The position numbers were made by a program, and so were the translations under genes. DNA of 64,000 nt from VAXT01 sp963728535 (GTDB lineage Bacteria; Actinomycetota; Thermoleophilia; Gaiellales; Gaiellaceae). The stretch lies in contig CAVSKK010000001.1 of assembly GCA_963728535.1 (NCBI GenBank), positions 124,001 through 188,000 of the forward strand, given 5' to 3'. This document shows positions 1 through 7,424 of this stretch, in pieces. Every line of letters begins with the position of its first letter. The stretch's first letter is position 1. The notes below the pieces were generated by a model, which made no database searches, had not been told where the DNA came from, and was given only the letters and a program-made list of their open reading frames with translations.

Positions 1-621
1 GGGATCGTCCTGACCAAGCTCGACGGCGACGCTCGCGGCGGCGCCGCGCTCTCCGTGCGGGCGGTCACCGGCAAGCCGGTCAAGCTCGCGTCGATCGGCG
101 AGAAGCTCGACCAGCTCGAGTACTTCCACCCCGACCGCATGGCCTCGCGCATCCTCGGCATGGGCGACGTGCTGACGCTGATCGAGAAGGCGGAGGAAGC
201 GGTCGAGGAGGACGACCAGGCGCGGCTCGAGCAGCAGCTCATGGCCGGGGAGTTCACGTTCGACGACTTTCTCTCGAGCTACAAGATGCTGCGCCGAATG
301 GGGCCGCTGAAGGGCGTGCTCTCGATGATTCCGGGGATGGGCTCGCAGCTCCAGGGCCTGGACGTGAACGAGAAGGACATGTCCCGAGTGGAGGCGATCG
401 TGCTCTCCATGACCCCGAAGGAACGGCGGATGCCGCACCTGATCGACGGCTCGCGCCGCAAGCGGATCGCGGCCGGCAGCGGGACGTCGATCCAGCAGGT
501 CAACCAGCTGCTCTCGGCCCGAAAGCAGATGCAGAAGATGATGAAGCAGATGAAAAAGGGCAAGATGCCGGGGATTCCGCCGGAGTTGCTCCAACAGGCA
601 CAGCAACAGCAAAGGAGATAG
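1..621 (+). CDS. ffh: Signal recognition particle protein Ffh, C-terminal part
   Basis: Ffh is the GTPase and signal-sequence-binding subunit of the signal recognition particle, which targets nascent membrane and secreted proteins to FtsY and the Sec translocon. The gene enters from the left edge, so only about 206 residues are visible. They begin at the GTPase G4 motif TKLDGDARGG and continue into the methionine-rich M domain (MLRRMGPLKGVLSMIPGMG) that binds 4.5S RNA and signal peptides. The protein ends in a Met/Lys/Gln-rich tail. The stop TAG at 619-621 overlaps the Shine-Dalgarno sequence of rpsP. The ffh-rpsP-khpA-rimM-trmD order is a classical Gram-positive arrangement, so identity is secure. 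Confidence 0.96.
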   Translation, partial: GIVLTKLDGDARGGAALSVRAVTGKPVKLASIGEKLDQLEYFHPDRMASRILGMGDVLTLIEKAEEAVEEDDQARLEQQLMAGEFTFDDFLSSYKMLRRMGPLKGVLSMIPGMGSQLQGLDVNEKDMSRVEAIVLSMTPKERRMPHLIDGSRRKRIAAGSGTSIQQVNQLLSARKQMQKMMKQMKKGKMPGIPPELLQQAQQQQRR

Positions 622-625
622 AGGC

Positions 626-871
626 TTGGCAGTTCGTATGCGTTTGACCCGTGTCGGGTCGAAGAAGAATCCGATCTACCGCGTCGTGGTGGCCGACTCG
701 CGCTCGCCGCGCGACGGCAAGTTCATCGAGATCGTCGGGCGCTACAACCCGCAGACCGACCCTTCGACGATCGAGTTCGACGAGGACAAGGTCAAGGAGT
801 GGATTGCGAAAGGCGCGACACCGTCGAACACGGTCATGCGCCTGCTGAAGAAGGCAAACGTCAGTGGCTGA
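626..871 (+). CDS. rpsP: 30S ribosomal protein S16
   Basis: S16 is a small-subunit assembly protein. The 81-residue product has the typical start MAVRMRLTRVGSKKNPIYR and the conserved GRYNP segment. It starts with TTG at 626, about 8 bases after a good Shine-Dalgarno sequence (AAAGGAG, 611-617) lying inside the end of ffh. An internal ATG three codons later would remove conserved residues, so TTG is preferred. The end overlaps the next gene, khpA, by 8 bases, which suggests translational coupling. Confidence 0.97.
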   Translation: MAVRMRLTRVGSKKNPIYRVVVADSRSPRDGKFIEIVGRYNPQTDPSTIEFDEDKVKEWIAKGATPSNTVMRLLKKANVSG

Positions 872-1094
872 GCTGCTCGCTCACCTGGCCCGCAACCTCG
901 TTGACGAGCCGGACGCGGTCGAAGTCGAGGAGGTGCACCGCGACGGCGTGACGATCCTCCAGCTGCGCGTGGCGAAGGAGGACGTCGGCAAGGTGATCGG
1001 CCGCCAGGGCCGCATCGCGCGGGCACTGCGTGCGATCGTGCGTGCGAGCGGGGCGCGCTCGCATAACCGCGTCGTGCTCGAGATCATGGAATAG
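864..1094 (+). CDS. khpA: KH-domain RNA-binding protein KhpA (YlqC family)
   Basis: This 76-residue single KH-domain protein is of the KhpA/YlqC type. In Gram-positive bacteria KhpA pairs with KhpB and binds many RNAs, influencing cell elongation and division. The RNA-binding GxxG loop is visible as GRQG at residues 46-49 within VGKVIGRQGR. The GTG start at 864 lies inside the last codons of rpsP. The position between rpsP and rimM is the standard one for the family. Confidence 0.93.
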   Translation: MAELLAHLARNLVDEPDAVEVEEVHRDGVTILQLRVAKEDVGKVIGRQGRIARALRAIVRASGARSHNRVVLEIME

Positions 1095-1098
1095 CTCC

Positions 1099-1755
1099 TT
1101 GCGGGTCGCCGCGCTCTACGACGTCCACGGCTTTCGCTTGGCGCTCGAGGCAGTCCTCGCCGAAGTCGAGCGCGAGAACGTCGACGCGATCGTCTTCGGC
1201 GGCGATCTCTTCCTCGGCCCGCAGCCCGCCGAGACCGCTGCACTCGTGCGCTCCGTCGACGCGCATTTCGTTCGCGGCAACTGTGACCGCGAGCCCGATG
1301 ACTGGACTCGTTCGCTCCTCGACGACGAAACGATCGCGTGGTCGCAAAGCTGGCCGCTGACCGTGGAGCTGGACGGCGTCCTCTACTGCCACGCGGCCCC
1401 GGCCGACGACCTCAGGCCAATCCTCACGGATGCTTCGCCGGACGAGCGTTTCGAGGCGGCCCTCCAGGGGGTCGACGCACGCCTCGTCGTCGCGGGCCAC
1501 ACGCACATGCAGTTCAAGCACGGCCGCTGGTTCAACGCCGGTTCCGTCGGAATGCCCTACGAAGACGACGTCGCCGCCTTCTGGGCTCTGGTCTCGGACG
1601 ACGTGGAGTTTCGTCGAACGCCGTTCGACGTCGAGCGGATGGCGAGCGAGGTCCTCGCGACCGGTTGGCCCGACGCAGAGCCGTTCGTCGCCGAGAACCT
1701 TCGCGCTGCGCCTTCGCGCGCGGAGGCGACGGCCCATTTCGAGTCCTTGCAATGA
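1099..1755 (+). CDS. YfcE/MJ0936-type metallophosphoesterase
   Basis: A calcineurin-like phosphoesterase of about 218 residues. The two-metal motifs appear in order: DVHG near residue 8, GGDL near 36, GNCD near 60, a His in YCHAAP, and GHTH in the second half. The protein is compact, as in bacterial YfcE or archaeal MJ0936 phosphodiesterases. Its substrate cannot be predicted from sequence. I start it at TTG 1099, just after khpA, because homology begins at once (MRVAALYDVHG); longer in-frame versions would run through khpA. The stop overlaps the rimM start (ATGA), placing it in the ribosomal operon. Sitting between khpA and rimM is unusual for this family and suggests co-expression with ribosome assembly factors. 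Confidence 0.87.
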   Translation: MRVAALYDVHGFRLALEAVLAEVERENVDAIVFGGDLFLGPQPAETAALVRSVDAHFVRGNCDREPDDWTRSLLDDETIAWSQSWPLTVELDGVLYCHAAPADDLRPILTDASPDERFEAALQGVDARLVVAGHTHMQFKHGRWFNAGSVGMPYEDDVAAFWALVSDDVEFRRTPFDVERMASEVLATGWPDAEPFVAENLRAAPSRAEATAHFESLQ

Positions 1756-2211
1756 AAGTCCAGGTCGGCCGAGTCGGGCGGCCGCACGGCCTCAACGGCG
1801 CGTTCTTCGTCGAGCAGGCAAGCGACGACCCGGATCGGTTCACAGTCGGAACGACGCTGCTCGTTGCCGGTGAGCCCACAAAGGTCGTCGAGTCGAAGCG
1901 CGCCGGCGGGCGTCCGGTGATCCGCCTCGACCGTGAGGTCGTCCGGGGAGCGCGCAATCGAGGTCGAGCGGAGCGAGCTACCGCCGCCCGAGGAGGGCGA
2001 GTACTACGCATTCCAGCTCGTCGGCCTCGAAGTGCAGGAGGACGGAGGCGCGATTCTCGGGCGGGTCGTCGAGATCTCGACCAACCCGGCGAACGACGTC
2101 CTCGAGCTCGACACGGGCCTCGCGCTGCCTCTCGTCGACGCGTGCGTGCAGGAGGTCGATCTCGTTGCAGGTCGAATCCTTGTGCAGTCCGGCTTCGCGC
2201 CCGATAGCTAA
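1752..2211 (+). CDS. rimM: 16S rRNA processing protein RimM, frameshifted
   Basis: RimM assists 30S maturation and binds S19. The N-terminal half starts at ATG 1752 (MKVQVGRVGRPHGLNGAFF) and is in frame to about 1947. The second half, starting near EVERSELPPPEEGEYYAF and holding the PRC-barrel part (YYAFQLVGLEV to FAPDS), is in the frame one base later and ends at TAA 2209-2211. The switch lies in the GGGG run of gtccggggagcg at 1944-1948. Removing one G or adding two bases rejoins the halves into a normal protein of about 152 residues. It is an indel in a homopolymer, so either a sequencing error or a genuine loss. Confidence 0.85.
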
Positions 2212-2223
2212 CCTCCGTCCGCC

Positions 2224-2883
2224 CTGCGAATCGATGTCTTCACGCTTATCCCACATGCGTTTGGCTGGCTCACCGAGCAGCGCCCACTCGCGTCCGTGCT
2301 CGGCACGGAGCTCGAGCTCCGCCTGCTCAACTACCGCGACTCGACACCGCTCAGGGCCGGCCAGGTTGATGACGAGCCCTACGGCGGCGGCGCGGGCATG
2401 GTCCTGCGGGTTGACATCGTCGCCGCGGCGCTCGACGCGGCTTACGGCGGGCCTCCCGAGCACCGGGTGGTCGCGCTGACGCCCCAGGGCCGCCAGCTGG
2501 ATCAGCAGCTGGTCGAGGAGCTCGCGGGCGAGAGTCAGCTGACGCTTCTCTCGGCCCGGTTCGAGGGCTTCGACGAGCGGATCGTCGAGCACCTCTCGAC
2601 CGACGCGGTCTCGATCGGCCCGTACGTGCTCTCCGGCGGCGAGGTGCCGGCGATGGTGCTCCTCGACGCGATCGCACGCAGGCTGCCCGGAGCTCTGGGC
2701 AGCGATGAGTCTGGTCTCGAGGAAAGCTTCTCCGACGAGCTCGAGGGAGGGCTCGAGTACCCGCACTACACCCGGCCTGCGGAGTTCCGCGGCTGGAGCG
2801 TGCCCGAGGTGCTGCTCTCGGGTGACCACGGGCGGATCGCCGAGTGGCGCCGCGAGCAGAGCCGCGCGAGGACCCTCCACTGA
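2224..2883 (+). CDS. trmD: tRNA (guanine-N1-)-methyltransferase TrmD
   Basis: TrmD methylates G37 of tRNAs reading CNN codons, using S-adenosylmethionine, and prevents +1 frameshifting. The SPOUT trefoil-knot motifs are present: DEPYGGGAGMVL, SARFEGFDERI and IGPYVLSGGE. The conserved N-terminus (RIDVFTLIPHAF) is encoded from 2227, directly downstream of the rimM stop. In this frame the only near-canonical start before the conserved region is CTG at 2224; the first GTG (2296) would delete 24 conserved residues. I therefore annotate a CTG start, giving 219 residues, slightly short for the family. Coupling to rimM termination 15 bases upstream is likely, as no Shine-Dalgarno sequence is visible. 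Confidence 0.9.
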   Translation: MRIDVFTLIPHAFGWLTEQRPLASVLGTELELRLLNYRDSTPLRAGQVDDEPYGGGAGMVLRVDIVAAALDAAYGGPPEHRVVALTPQGRQLDQQLVEELAGESQLTLLSARFEGFDERIVEHLSTDAVSIGPYVLSGGEVPAMVLLDAIARRLPGALGSDESGLEESFSDELEGGLEYPHYTRPAEFRGWSVPEVLLSGDHGRIAEWRREQSRARTLH

Positions 2884-3485
2884 GAAATCCGATCGACGCA
2901 CTCACGCACGGCCTGCCGCGCCAGTGGCGCATCGCCATCGACTGGGCGGTGACGATCCTCGGCGCCGTCGCGATCGTGCTCGCGATCAAGGCCTACGTCG
3001 TCAATCCGTACAGGATCCCGTCCTCGTCGATGGAGCCGACGCTGCACTGTGCGCGGCCGCTCTCGGGCTGCATGTCGCGGTTCTCGGACCGCGTGCTCGC
3101 GAATCGGCTCATCTACCACTTCCGCGAGCCCCGTCGTCGGGAGATCGTCGTCTTCAAGACACCCCCCGCCGCTGCGCTCGCGTGCGGGGGCGAGGGAGGG
3201 ACGTTCGTCAAGCGGCTGATCGGCCTGCCCGGGGACCGCTGGCGCGAACAGAACGGCTACATCTACATCAACGGCGCGAGGCTGAACGAGCCGTACATCG
3301 AGGCCGCGCGCCGGGACTCCGAGACGATCCCCGAGAAGACGGTGCCGCAGGGCGAGTATCTGATGCTCGGCGACAACCGCGCATCCTCCTGCGACTCGCG
3401 CCGTTGGGGCACCGTTCCGCGCGAGAACCTCGTCGGGCCGGTGTTCTCCATCTACTGGCCGCCAAAGCGCGTCGGCTTCAGATAA
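2844..3485 (+). CDS. lepB: Signal peptidase I
   Basis: Type I signal peptidase, which removes signal peptides at the outer face of the cytoplasmic membrane. From the GTG at 2844 it has 213 residues: one transmembrane segment (about residues 34-52), the catalytic serine in PSSSMEPTL (Ser62) and the general-base lysine in FVKRLIGLPGD (Lys123), then the GDNR box. The GTG start overlaps trmD by 40 bases. An alternative CTG at 2880 overlaps the trmD stop as CTGA and would give 201 residues; both keep the membrane anchor. The several large secreted proteins in this window would be its clients. Confidence 0.93.
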   Translation: MAPRAEPREDPPLRNPIDALTHGLPRQWRIAIDWAVTILGAVAIVLAIKAYVVNPYRIPSSSMEPTLHCARPLSGCMSRFSDRVLANRLIYHFREPRRREIVVFKTPPAAALACGGEGGTFVKRLIGLPGDRWREQNGYIYINGARLNEPYIEAARRDSETIPEKTVPQGEYLMLGDNRASSCDSRRWGTVPRENLVGPVFSIYWPPKRVGFR

Positions 3486-3501
3486 GCGGAGCTTCATCCG
3501 C

Positions 3502-3507
3502 TAGCAT
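3502..3507 (+). promoter_or_regulatory. Putative -10 element for rplS
   Basis: TAGCAT lies 28 bases before the rplS ATG, in the 50-base gap after lepB. The same hexamer occurs just upstream of the HIT gene at 12424. No convincing -35 element is visible. The call rests on matches to the TANNNT pattern seen before many genes in this window. Confidence 0.4.
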
Positions 3508-3535
3508 CCTGCAAGGCCTCAGGCCCCTTCTCGCC

Positions 3536-4072
3536 ATGACGAACCCGATCGAGCTACTTGAGCAGCGACAGCTGCGATCCGACCTGCCGCAGTTCAAGGC
3601 GGGCGACACGGTTCGCGTGCACTTCCAGGTAATCGAGGGCCAGCGCCGCCGCGTTCAGGTCTTCGAGGGCATCGTCATCAAGCGCCAGGGCGCGGGCGTG
3701 CGCGAGACGTTCACCGTCCGCAAGCAGTCGTTCGGCGTCGGGGTCGAGCGGACGTTCCCCGTGCACTCGCCGAAGATCGAGAAGATCGAGGTGCAGGCGA
3801 TCGGCGACGTCAACCGCGCGAAGCTCTACTACTTGCGCGCGAAGGTGGGGAAGAAGGCGCGCGTCCGGGAGGTACAGCGGGGGCCCGCGGTATCCTCGCC
3901 GCGTGTCGCAGATGACGTCGAGGCCGAAGAGCCCGCAGCCGATGAGCCCGTTGCCGAAGAAGTTGTCGGGGATGAGCCCGCAGCAGAAGAGCCGGTGGCA
4001 GACGTCGAAGACGGCGCAGAGACTGCTGAGGTTCGACCGAAAGCTCGGCGCTCGCTTCGTCGCCGGCGCTGA
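3536..4072 (+). CDS. rplS: 50S ribosomal protein L19 with long acidic C-terminal extension
   Basis: L19 lies at the interface of the ribosomal subunits. Residues 1-115 are a normal L19 (NPIELLEQRQLRSDLPQFKAG, then VRVHFQVIEGQRRRVQVFEG). The protein then runs on for about 60 residues in an Ala/Glu/Pro/Asp-rich repeat (EEPAADEPVAEEVV and similar) ending in a basic tail (RRSLRRRR). L19 is normally about 115 residues. The extension overlaps the start of rnhB by up to 170 bases in another frame. The start is the ATG at 3536. Confidence 0.94.
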   Translation: MTNPIELLEQRQLRSDLPQFKAGDTVRVHFQVIEGQRRRVQVFEGIVIKRQGAGVRETFTVRKQSFGVGVERTFPVHSPKIEKIEVQAIGDVNRAKLYYLRAKVGKKARVREVQRGPAVSSPRVADDVEAEEPAADEPVAEEVVGDEPAAEEPVADVEDGAETAEVRPKARRSLRRRR

Positions 4073-4661
4073 CGAGGCCGGGCGGGGGTCGCTCGCCGGC
4101 CCGCTGGTCGTCGCCGGAGTACTACTGGACTACGAGTTTCTCCGCGATCATCGCGTTCGGCCGCTCAACTTCCTGAACGACTCGAAGCAGGTGAGCCCGG
4201 AGCAGCGAGAGGAGCTTTTCCGCGCCGTGCTCGGCTGCGCGACGCAGATCTCGGTGCAGACGATCTCGCCGGCCGAGATCGATCGAGTCGGCTTGCATCG
4301 CTCGAACCTCGCGGGCCTGCGGCGGGCCCTCCATGCGCTTGCCCCGCCGGCCGAGGCCTGCCTCGTCGACGGCTTCCGGCTCGGGCCGAGTGCTCCAGAG
4401 CACATGGCGGTCGTCGACGGCGACGAGCGGAGCGCCGCAATCGCAGCAGCCTCGATCGTGGCCAAGGTCGTCCGCGACCGGACGATGCGGAGGCTCGACG
4501 CGCTCTATCCGAGCTACGGCTTCTCCTCGCACGTCGGCTACATCACGCCCGGTCACTCCCGGATCGTGCGGGAACGCGGCCCGTGCGAGATCCACCGGCG
4601 CTCCTTCCAGGCGCTCTGCTATCTCAGCGAGGAAGAGCTCGCCCGCGTCACAGCGGCCTAG
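3903..4661 (+). CDS. rnhB: Ribonuclease HII
   Basis: RNase HII cleaves RNA in RNA/DNA hybrids and starts ribonucleotide excision. The hallmark DEAGRG (Asp57-Glu58 from the GTG start) lies in VAGADEAGRGSLAGPLVVAG. NDSKQ and the later VDGDERSAAIAAASIVAK segment complete the active site. Three starts are possible: GTG 3903 (252 residues), ATG 3942 and ATG 3972. The last leaves about 35 residues before DEAGRG and is nearest to the usual family length. The extra N-terminal residues are read from the same repeated DNA that encodes the L19 tail. The stop is TAG 4659-4661. Confidence 0.93.
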   Translation: MSQMTSRPKSPQPMSPLPKKLSGMSPQQKSRWQTSKTAQRLLRFDRKLGARFVAGADEAGRGSLAGPLVVAGVLLDYEFLRDHRVRPLNFLNDSKQVSPEQREELFRAVLGCATQISVQTISPAEIDRVGLHRSNLAGLRRALHALAPPAEACLVDGFRLGPSAPEHMAVVDGDERSAAIAAASIVAKVVRDRTMRRLDALYPSYGFSSHVGYITPGHSRIVRERGPCEIHRRSFQALCYLSEEELARVTAA

Positions 4662-4662
4662 C

Positions 4663-4998
4663 ACCCGAGCCGTCGGGACGCGCGCGGAGCGGCGTGCCTG
4701 GTGGCACTACCGCGTACGTGGCTATCGGATCCTGGCGACGAATGCCTGGGCCGGAGGATACGAGCTCGATCTCGTCCTTCGCCGCGGCCGGACGGTCGTC
4801 TTCTGCGAAGTGAAGGCGAAGAGCGGGTCGGATCGTGGCGACCCGCTCGAGATGGTCACGCGCGAGAAGATGAGGCGCCTGGCGAGAGCCGCCGAATCCT
4901 GGCTCGCTGCTCACCCCGAGCTCTCGGGTTGCGAGGTTCGCTTCGACGTCGCTGCCGAGCGCAACGGCAGGCTCGAGCTCGTCGCGAACGCCTTCTGA
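4663..4998 (+). CDS. yraN: YraN/UPF0102 endonuclease-like protein, start unclear
   Basis: The product matches the YraN (UPF0102) family, which has a Holliday-junction-resolvase-like fold and usually sits next to rnhB. Visible signatures are RGYRILATN, then YELDLVLRRGRTVVFCEVKAKSG, giving the E-x-D ... ExK nuclease core, and the conserved end VRFDVAAE. No ATG, GTG, TTG or CTG occurs in this frame between GTG 4390 and the conserved core, so the start given is only the point where homology could begin. It could be a non-canonical start, a longer N-terminus inside rnhB, or a nearby sequence error. It ends back-to-back with the next gene at 4998/4999. Confidence 0.8.
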   Translation, partial: TRAVGTRAERRAWWHYRVRGYRILATNAWAGGYELDLVLRRGRTVVFCEVKAKSGSDRGDPLEMVTREKMRRLARAAESWLAAHPELSGCEVRFDVAAERNGRLELVANAF

Positions 4999-7284
4999 TC
5001 AGCGACGGCCGACGACCAGGCTGACCCGTGCGCCTCGCGCGCGTCTCGCGCCTGGCCGCGGGCTCTGACGGACGACGCGACCGACCCGCCTGGAGCGGGC
5101 TCGCCTGATGCGTCCGACCGAGCAGTGCCTGGAGCGGATCCGCGTGCGGGCCCGGCGGAGCGTCATGCCGATCACTCGCGGCACGACGCAGCGCACCCGC
5201 GGCGGCGGTGGGGGTGGCGGCGGTGGCGGCGGTGGCGGAGGCGGTGGCGGGGGAGGGGGCGGTGGCGGAGGCGGGTGAGGGGGCGGTGGCGGAGGCGGCG
5301 GCGTGCCGTCCGCGATCGTGCCGGCCGCCTGCCCGTCGACCATCGTCCCGCTGCTCTCGTTCGACAGGTTGAGCGAGAACGTCTCCGCGCCCTCGATGAC
5401 GGCGTCGGCGGTGATGGTCACGCTCACGGTCTGTGCCCGCTCGTGCGGCGCAAAGGTCACCGTGCCGGAGTTCGCGACGTAGTCCAGGCCGGCGTGCGCC
5501 GTCCCGTCTGCGGTCGCGAAGCCCACCGTCACGGCATCCTCCATCTCGCTGCTCAGCCGCACGGTGAATTGAGCGGTCGTCGTGCCGAAAGGAGGCTCGG
5601 CCACGCTCGCGTCGCCGACGGTGATCTCCGGGCGCAGGCAGAGCGCGGCGAGGTCGACGAGGTCGACGTTCTGGAACGTGTGGCAGCCGATCCGTTGCGA
5701 GAAGAACTCGTTGTCGTTCGGGTTGGCCCATGCAGCCCAGGGAGCGGCGTCTTGCTCGAGATCGGTCTCGATGTCAGCGAACGCCTCGTACCGTGCGTCG
5801 CCGACGAGCCCGTTCGCAGCGTGCATCCGGTCGTTGAAGACAGGGTCGTCGAAGTAGGAAAGGTTGTCGTTGTCGTCGTCCTGAATCGTCGTCCCGTCGA
5901 AGAGCTGGATGAAGTTCCAGGGGTCGTGCCAATCCTCGCACCAGCCTGCGGTTCCAAGGTCGAACGGTTCGCCGCGGTGGCCCATGTGCTCGTAAATCTC
6001 AAAGCCGGTCCAGCCGACCAGGGTCGCGTCGATCCCGATCAGGAGCAGCTGCTGCCGGATGTTTTGCGCGCGCTGCGGTCCCGGTTGCGCGTTGCTGTGG
6101 TACAGGACGGCGGGACGCAGTGGGTCTCCCGGTTGCCAGTCGGCGAGCTGCCGCGCGCGCTCGATGTCCGGATGGTCGGGGTAGATGTCGAGGTTCGTGT
6201 GGCCGGGCATCCCATCGGGCAGGTACTGATCCGTAGTACGCAGTGCGGTCGGACCGCTGAAGGCGATCATCGCCGTGCGATCGATGGCGAAGTTGACCGC
6301 TTTGCGCATGTTCGGGTCGGAGAAGAGCGTGCGTTCCGTGTTCAGCGCGAGATAGGAAACGCATGGAGTCGCGTGGGAGTACCACTGCTGGAGCCCGCGG
6401 CCGGCCGCCGGGCTGTCCGGCCCGTAGAGCGGCGCGAGCTCGGCGTTCTGGGCTGTCGTCAGGGAGCTGCTGTAGTCGGAAAGGCCGGACTCGATCCGCT
6501 GGCGGATCTCCTCGACCGGGAGACCGATCGTGTACTCGATCGAGTCGAACCGATGTGGGCGCGCCCCTGTGTAGTTCGGATTCGGGAGAACGCTGAGCTG
6601 TGTCAATGGATCTCCCTGAGCGATGTAATAGGGACCGGCCGAGGGGATGGGTGCTCCGCTCGGTGTCGGCGGTAGGCTCGTTGGGACTGCGCAGGCGAAC
6701 GGCATTGCGAGCAGGGTCAGGAACTTGCCATCGCGATCGATCAGCGAGATCGTCAGCGTGTTCCCGTTGGCGACGATGCCATCGATCTCGCTCCGCTGCC
6801 CGCTGTGGTACTCGAGCAACCCGACGATGTTGTCGTAAAACTGCCAGCCCGGGGATTCCATGTCTGGATGCGCCATTCGCTCGAACGTGTACTTCATGCT
6901 CTCGGCGGTGACGACTCCCGTTGCAGGCGGTGAGAACGCGTAGTCGTTCCGGATCTCGAACGTGTACGTCCGCCCGTCGGGCGAGATCGTCGGCATCGCC
7001 GCCGCGATCTCCGGCTGAAGACGCGATCCGGCCGACGGTGTCACGTCGGGGTAGTTGACGAGCTTCGCGCAGGTCGCGTACTCGAGCTGCCAGGTCGCGA
7101 AGTAGTAGCCGAGCGCTGGGTCGACGCTGTCGAGGTAGGTGAGATCGACCCGAAGCGGCCCGACCTGCGTGGAGGGGGACGTCCTCGCCGCAGAACCAGA
7201 CGCGAGCGAGACCGCGGCGATGAGCAGGAGCAGGAAAACCAGGAGCGGTACCCGTCTCTTCCAATGCACCCTGAGGCGCGTCAC
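4999..7284 (-). CDS. Family 5 solute-binding protein fused to Calx-beta, polyproline linker and PASTA module
   Basis: A secreted 761-residue protein. Order: signal peptide (about 1-33, hydrophobic VPLLVFLLLLIAAVSLAS); a full SBP_bac_5 peptide/nickel-type binding domain (about 40-560, with SAGPYYIA and MRKAVNFAIDRTAMI); a Calx-beta domain (about 565-650, with GLDYVANSGTVTFAP); about 40 nearly pure prolines; and a 66-residue C-terminal PASTA-like module (RCVVPRVIGMTLRRARTRI to RVSLVVGRR). Family 5 domains normally deliver peptides to ABC permeases, but no permease is adjacent and no lipobox is seen. The tail would instead hold it at the cell wall. Start GTG 7282-7284 is preceded by GGGAGAGGGAGAC. 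The same tail recurs at 41.6, 43.7, 45.9, 46.2 and 49.2 kb. Confidence 0.9.
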   Translation of the reverse strand: MTRLRVHWKRRVPLLVFLLLLIAAVSLASGSAARTSPSTQVGPLRVDLTYLDSVDPALGYYFATWQLEYATCAKLVNYPDVTPSAGSRLQPEIAAAMPTISPDGRTYTFEIRNDYAFSPPATGVVTAESMKYTFERMAHPDMESPGWQFYDNIVGLLEYHSGQRSEIDGIVANGNTLTISLIDRDGKFLTLLAMPFACAVPTSLPPTPSGAPIPSAGPYYIAQGDPLTQLSVLPNPNYTGARPHRFDSIEYTIGLPVEEIRQRIESGLSDYSSSLTTAQNAELAPLYGPDSPAAGRGLQQWYSHATPCVSYLALNTERTLFSDPNMRKAVNFAIDRTAMIAFSGPTALRTTDQYLPDGMPGHTNLDIYPDHPDIERARQLADWQPGDPLRPAVLYHSNAQPGPQRAQNIRQQLLLIGIDATLVGWTGFEIYEHMGHRGEPFDLGTAGWCEDWHDPWNFIQLFDGTTIQDDDNDNLSYFDDPVFNDRMHAANGLVGDARYEAFADIETDLEQDAAPWAAWANPNDNEFFSQRIGCHTFQNVDLVDLAALCLRPEITVGDASVAEPPFGTTTAQFTVRLSSEMEDAVTVGFATADGTAHAGLDYVANSGTVTFAPHERAQTVSVTITADAVIEGAETFSLNLSNESSGTMVDGQAAGTIADGTPPPPPPPPHPPPPPPPPPPPPPPPPPPPPPPPPPRVRCVVPRVIGMTLRRARTRIRSRHCSVGRIRRARSRRVGRVVRQSPRPGARRARGARVSLVVGRR
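5200..5304 (-). repeat. Simple-sequence tract encoding the polyproline linker
   Basis: GGC/GGT-GGA triplets on the + strand, that is CCN proline codons on the coding strand. The tract joins the Calx-beta and PASTA domains of the solute-binding protein. Length changes in multiples of three would stay in frame. Confidence 0.85.
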
Positions 7285-7424
7285 GTCTCCCTCTCCCTAG
7301 ACGCCGATCATCGTGTCAACAGCCACAGACGCGGTCAATAGGCATTTGTTGGAAAGACGATCGGCTATCCGGTTGACGGACCGGGTGGACCAGGACTCCC
7401 GGCACCGCTGCCGAACCCGGTCGT

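Noticed and set aside
3486..3535. Ribosomal protein L19 autoregulatory leader
   Set aside because: The 50-base gap contains CAAGGCCTCAGGCCCC, which could form a small hairpin, but there is no match I can defend to a known L19 leader.
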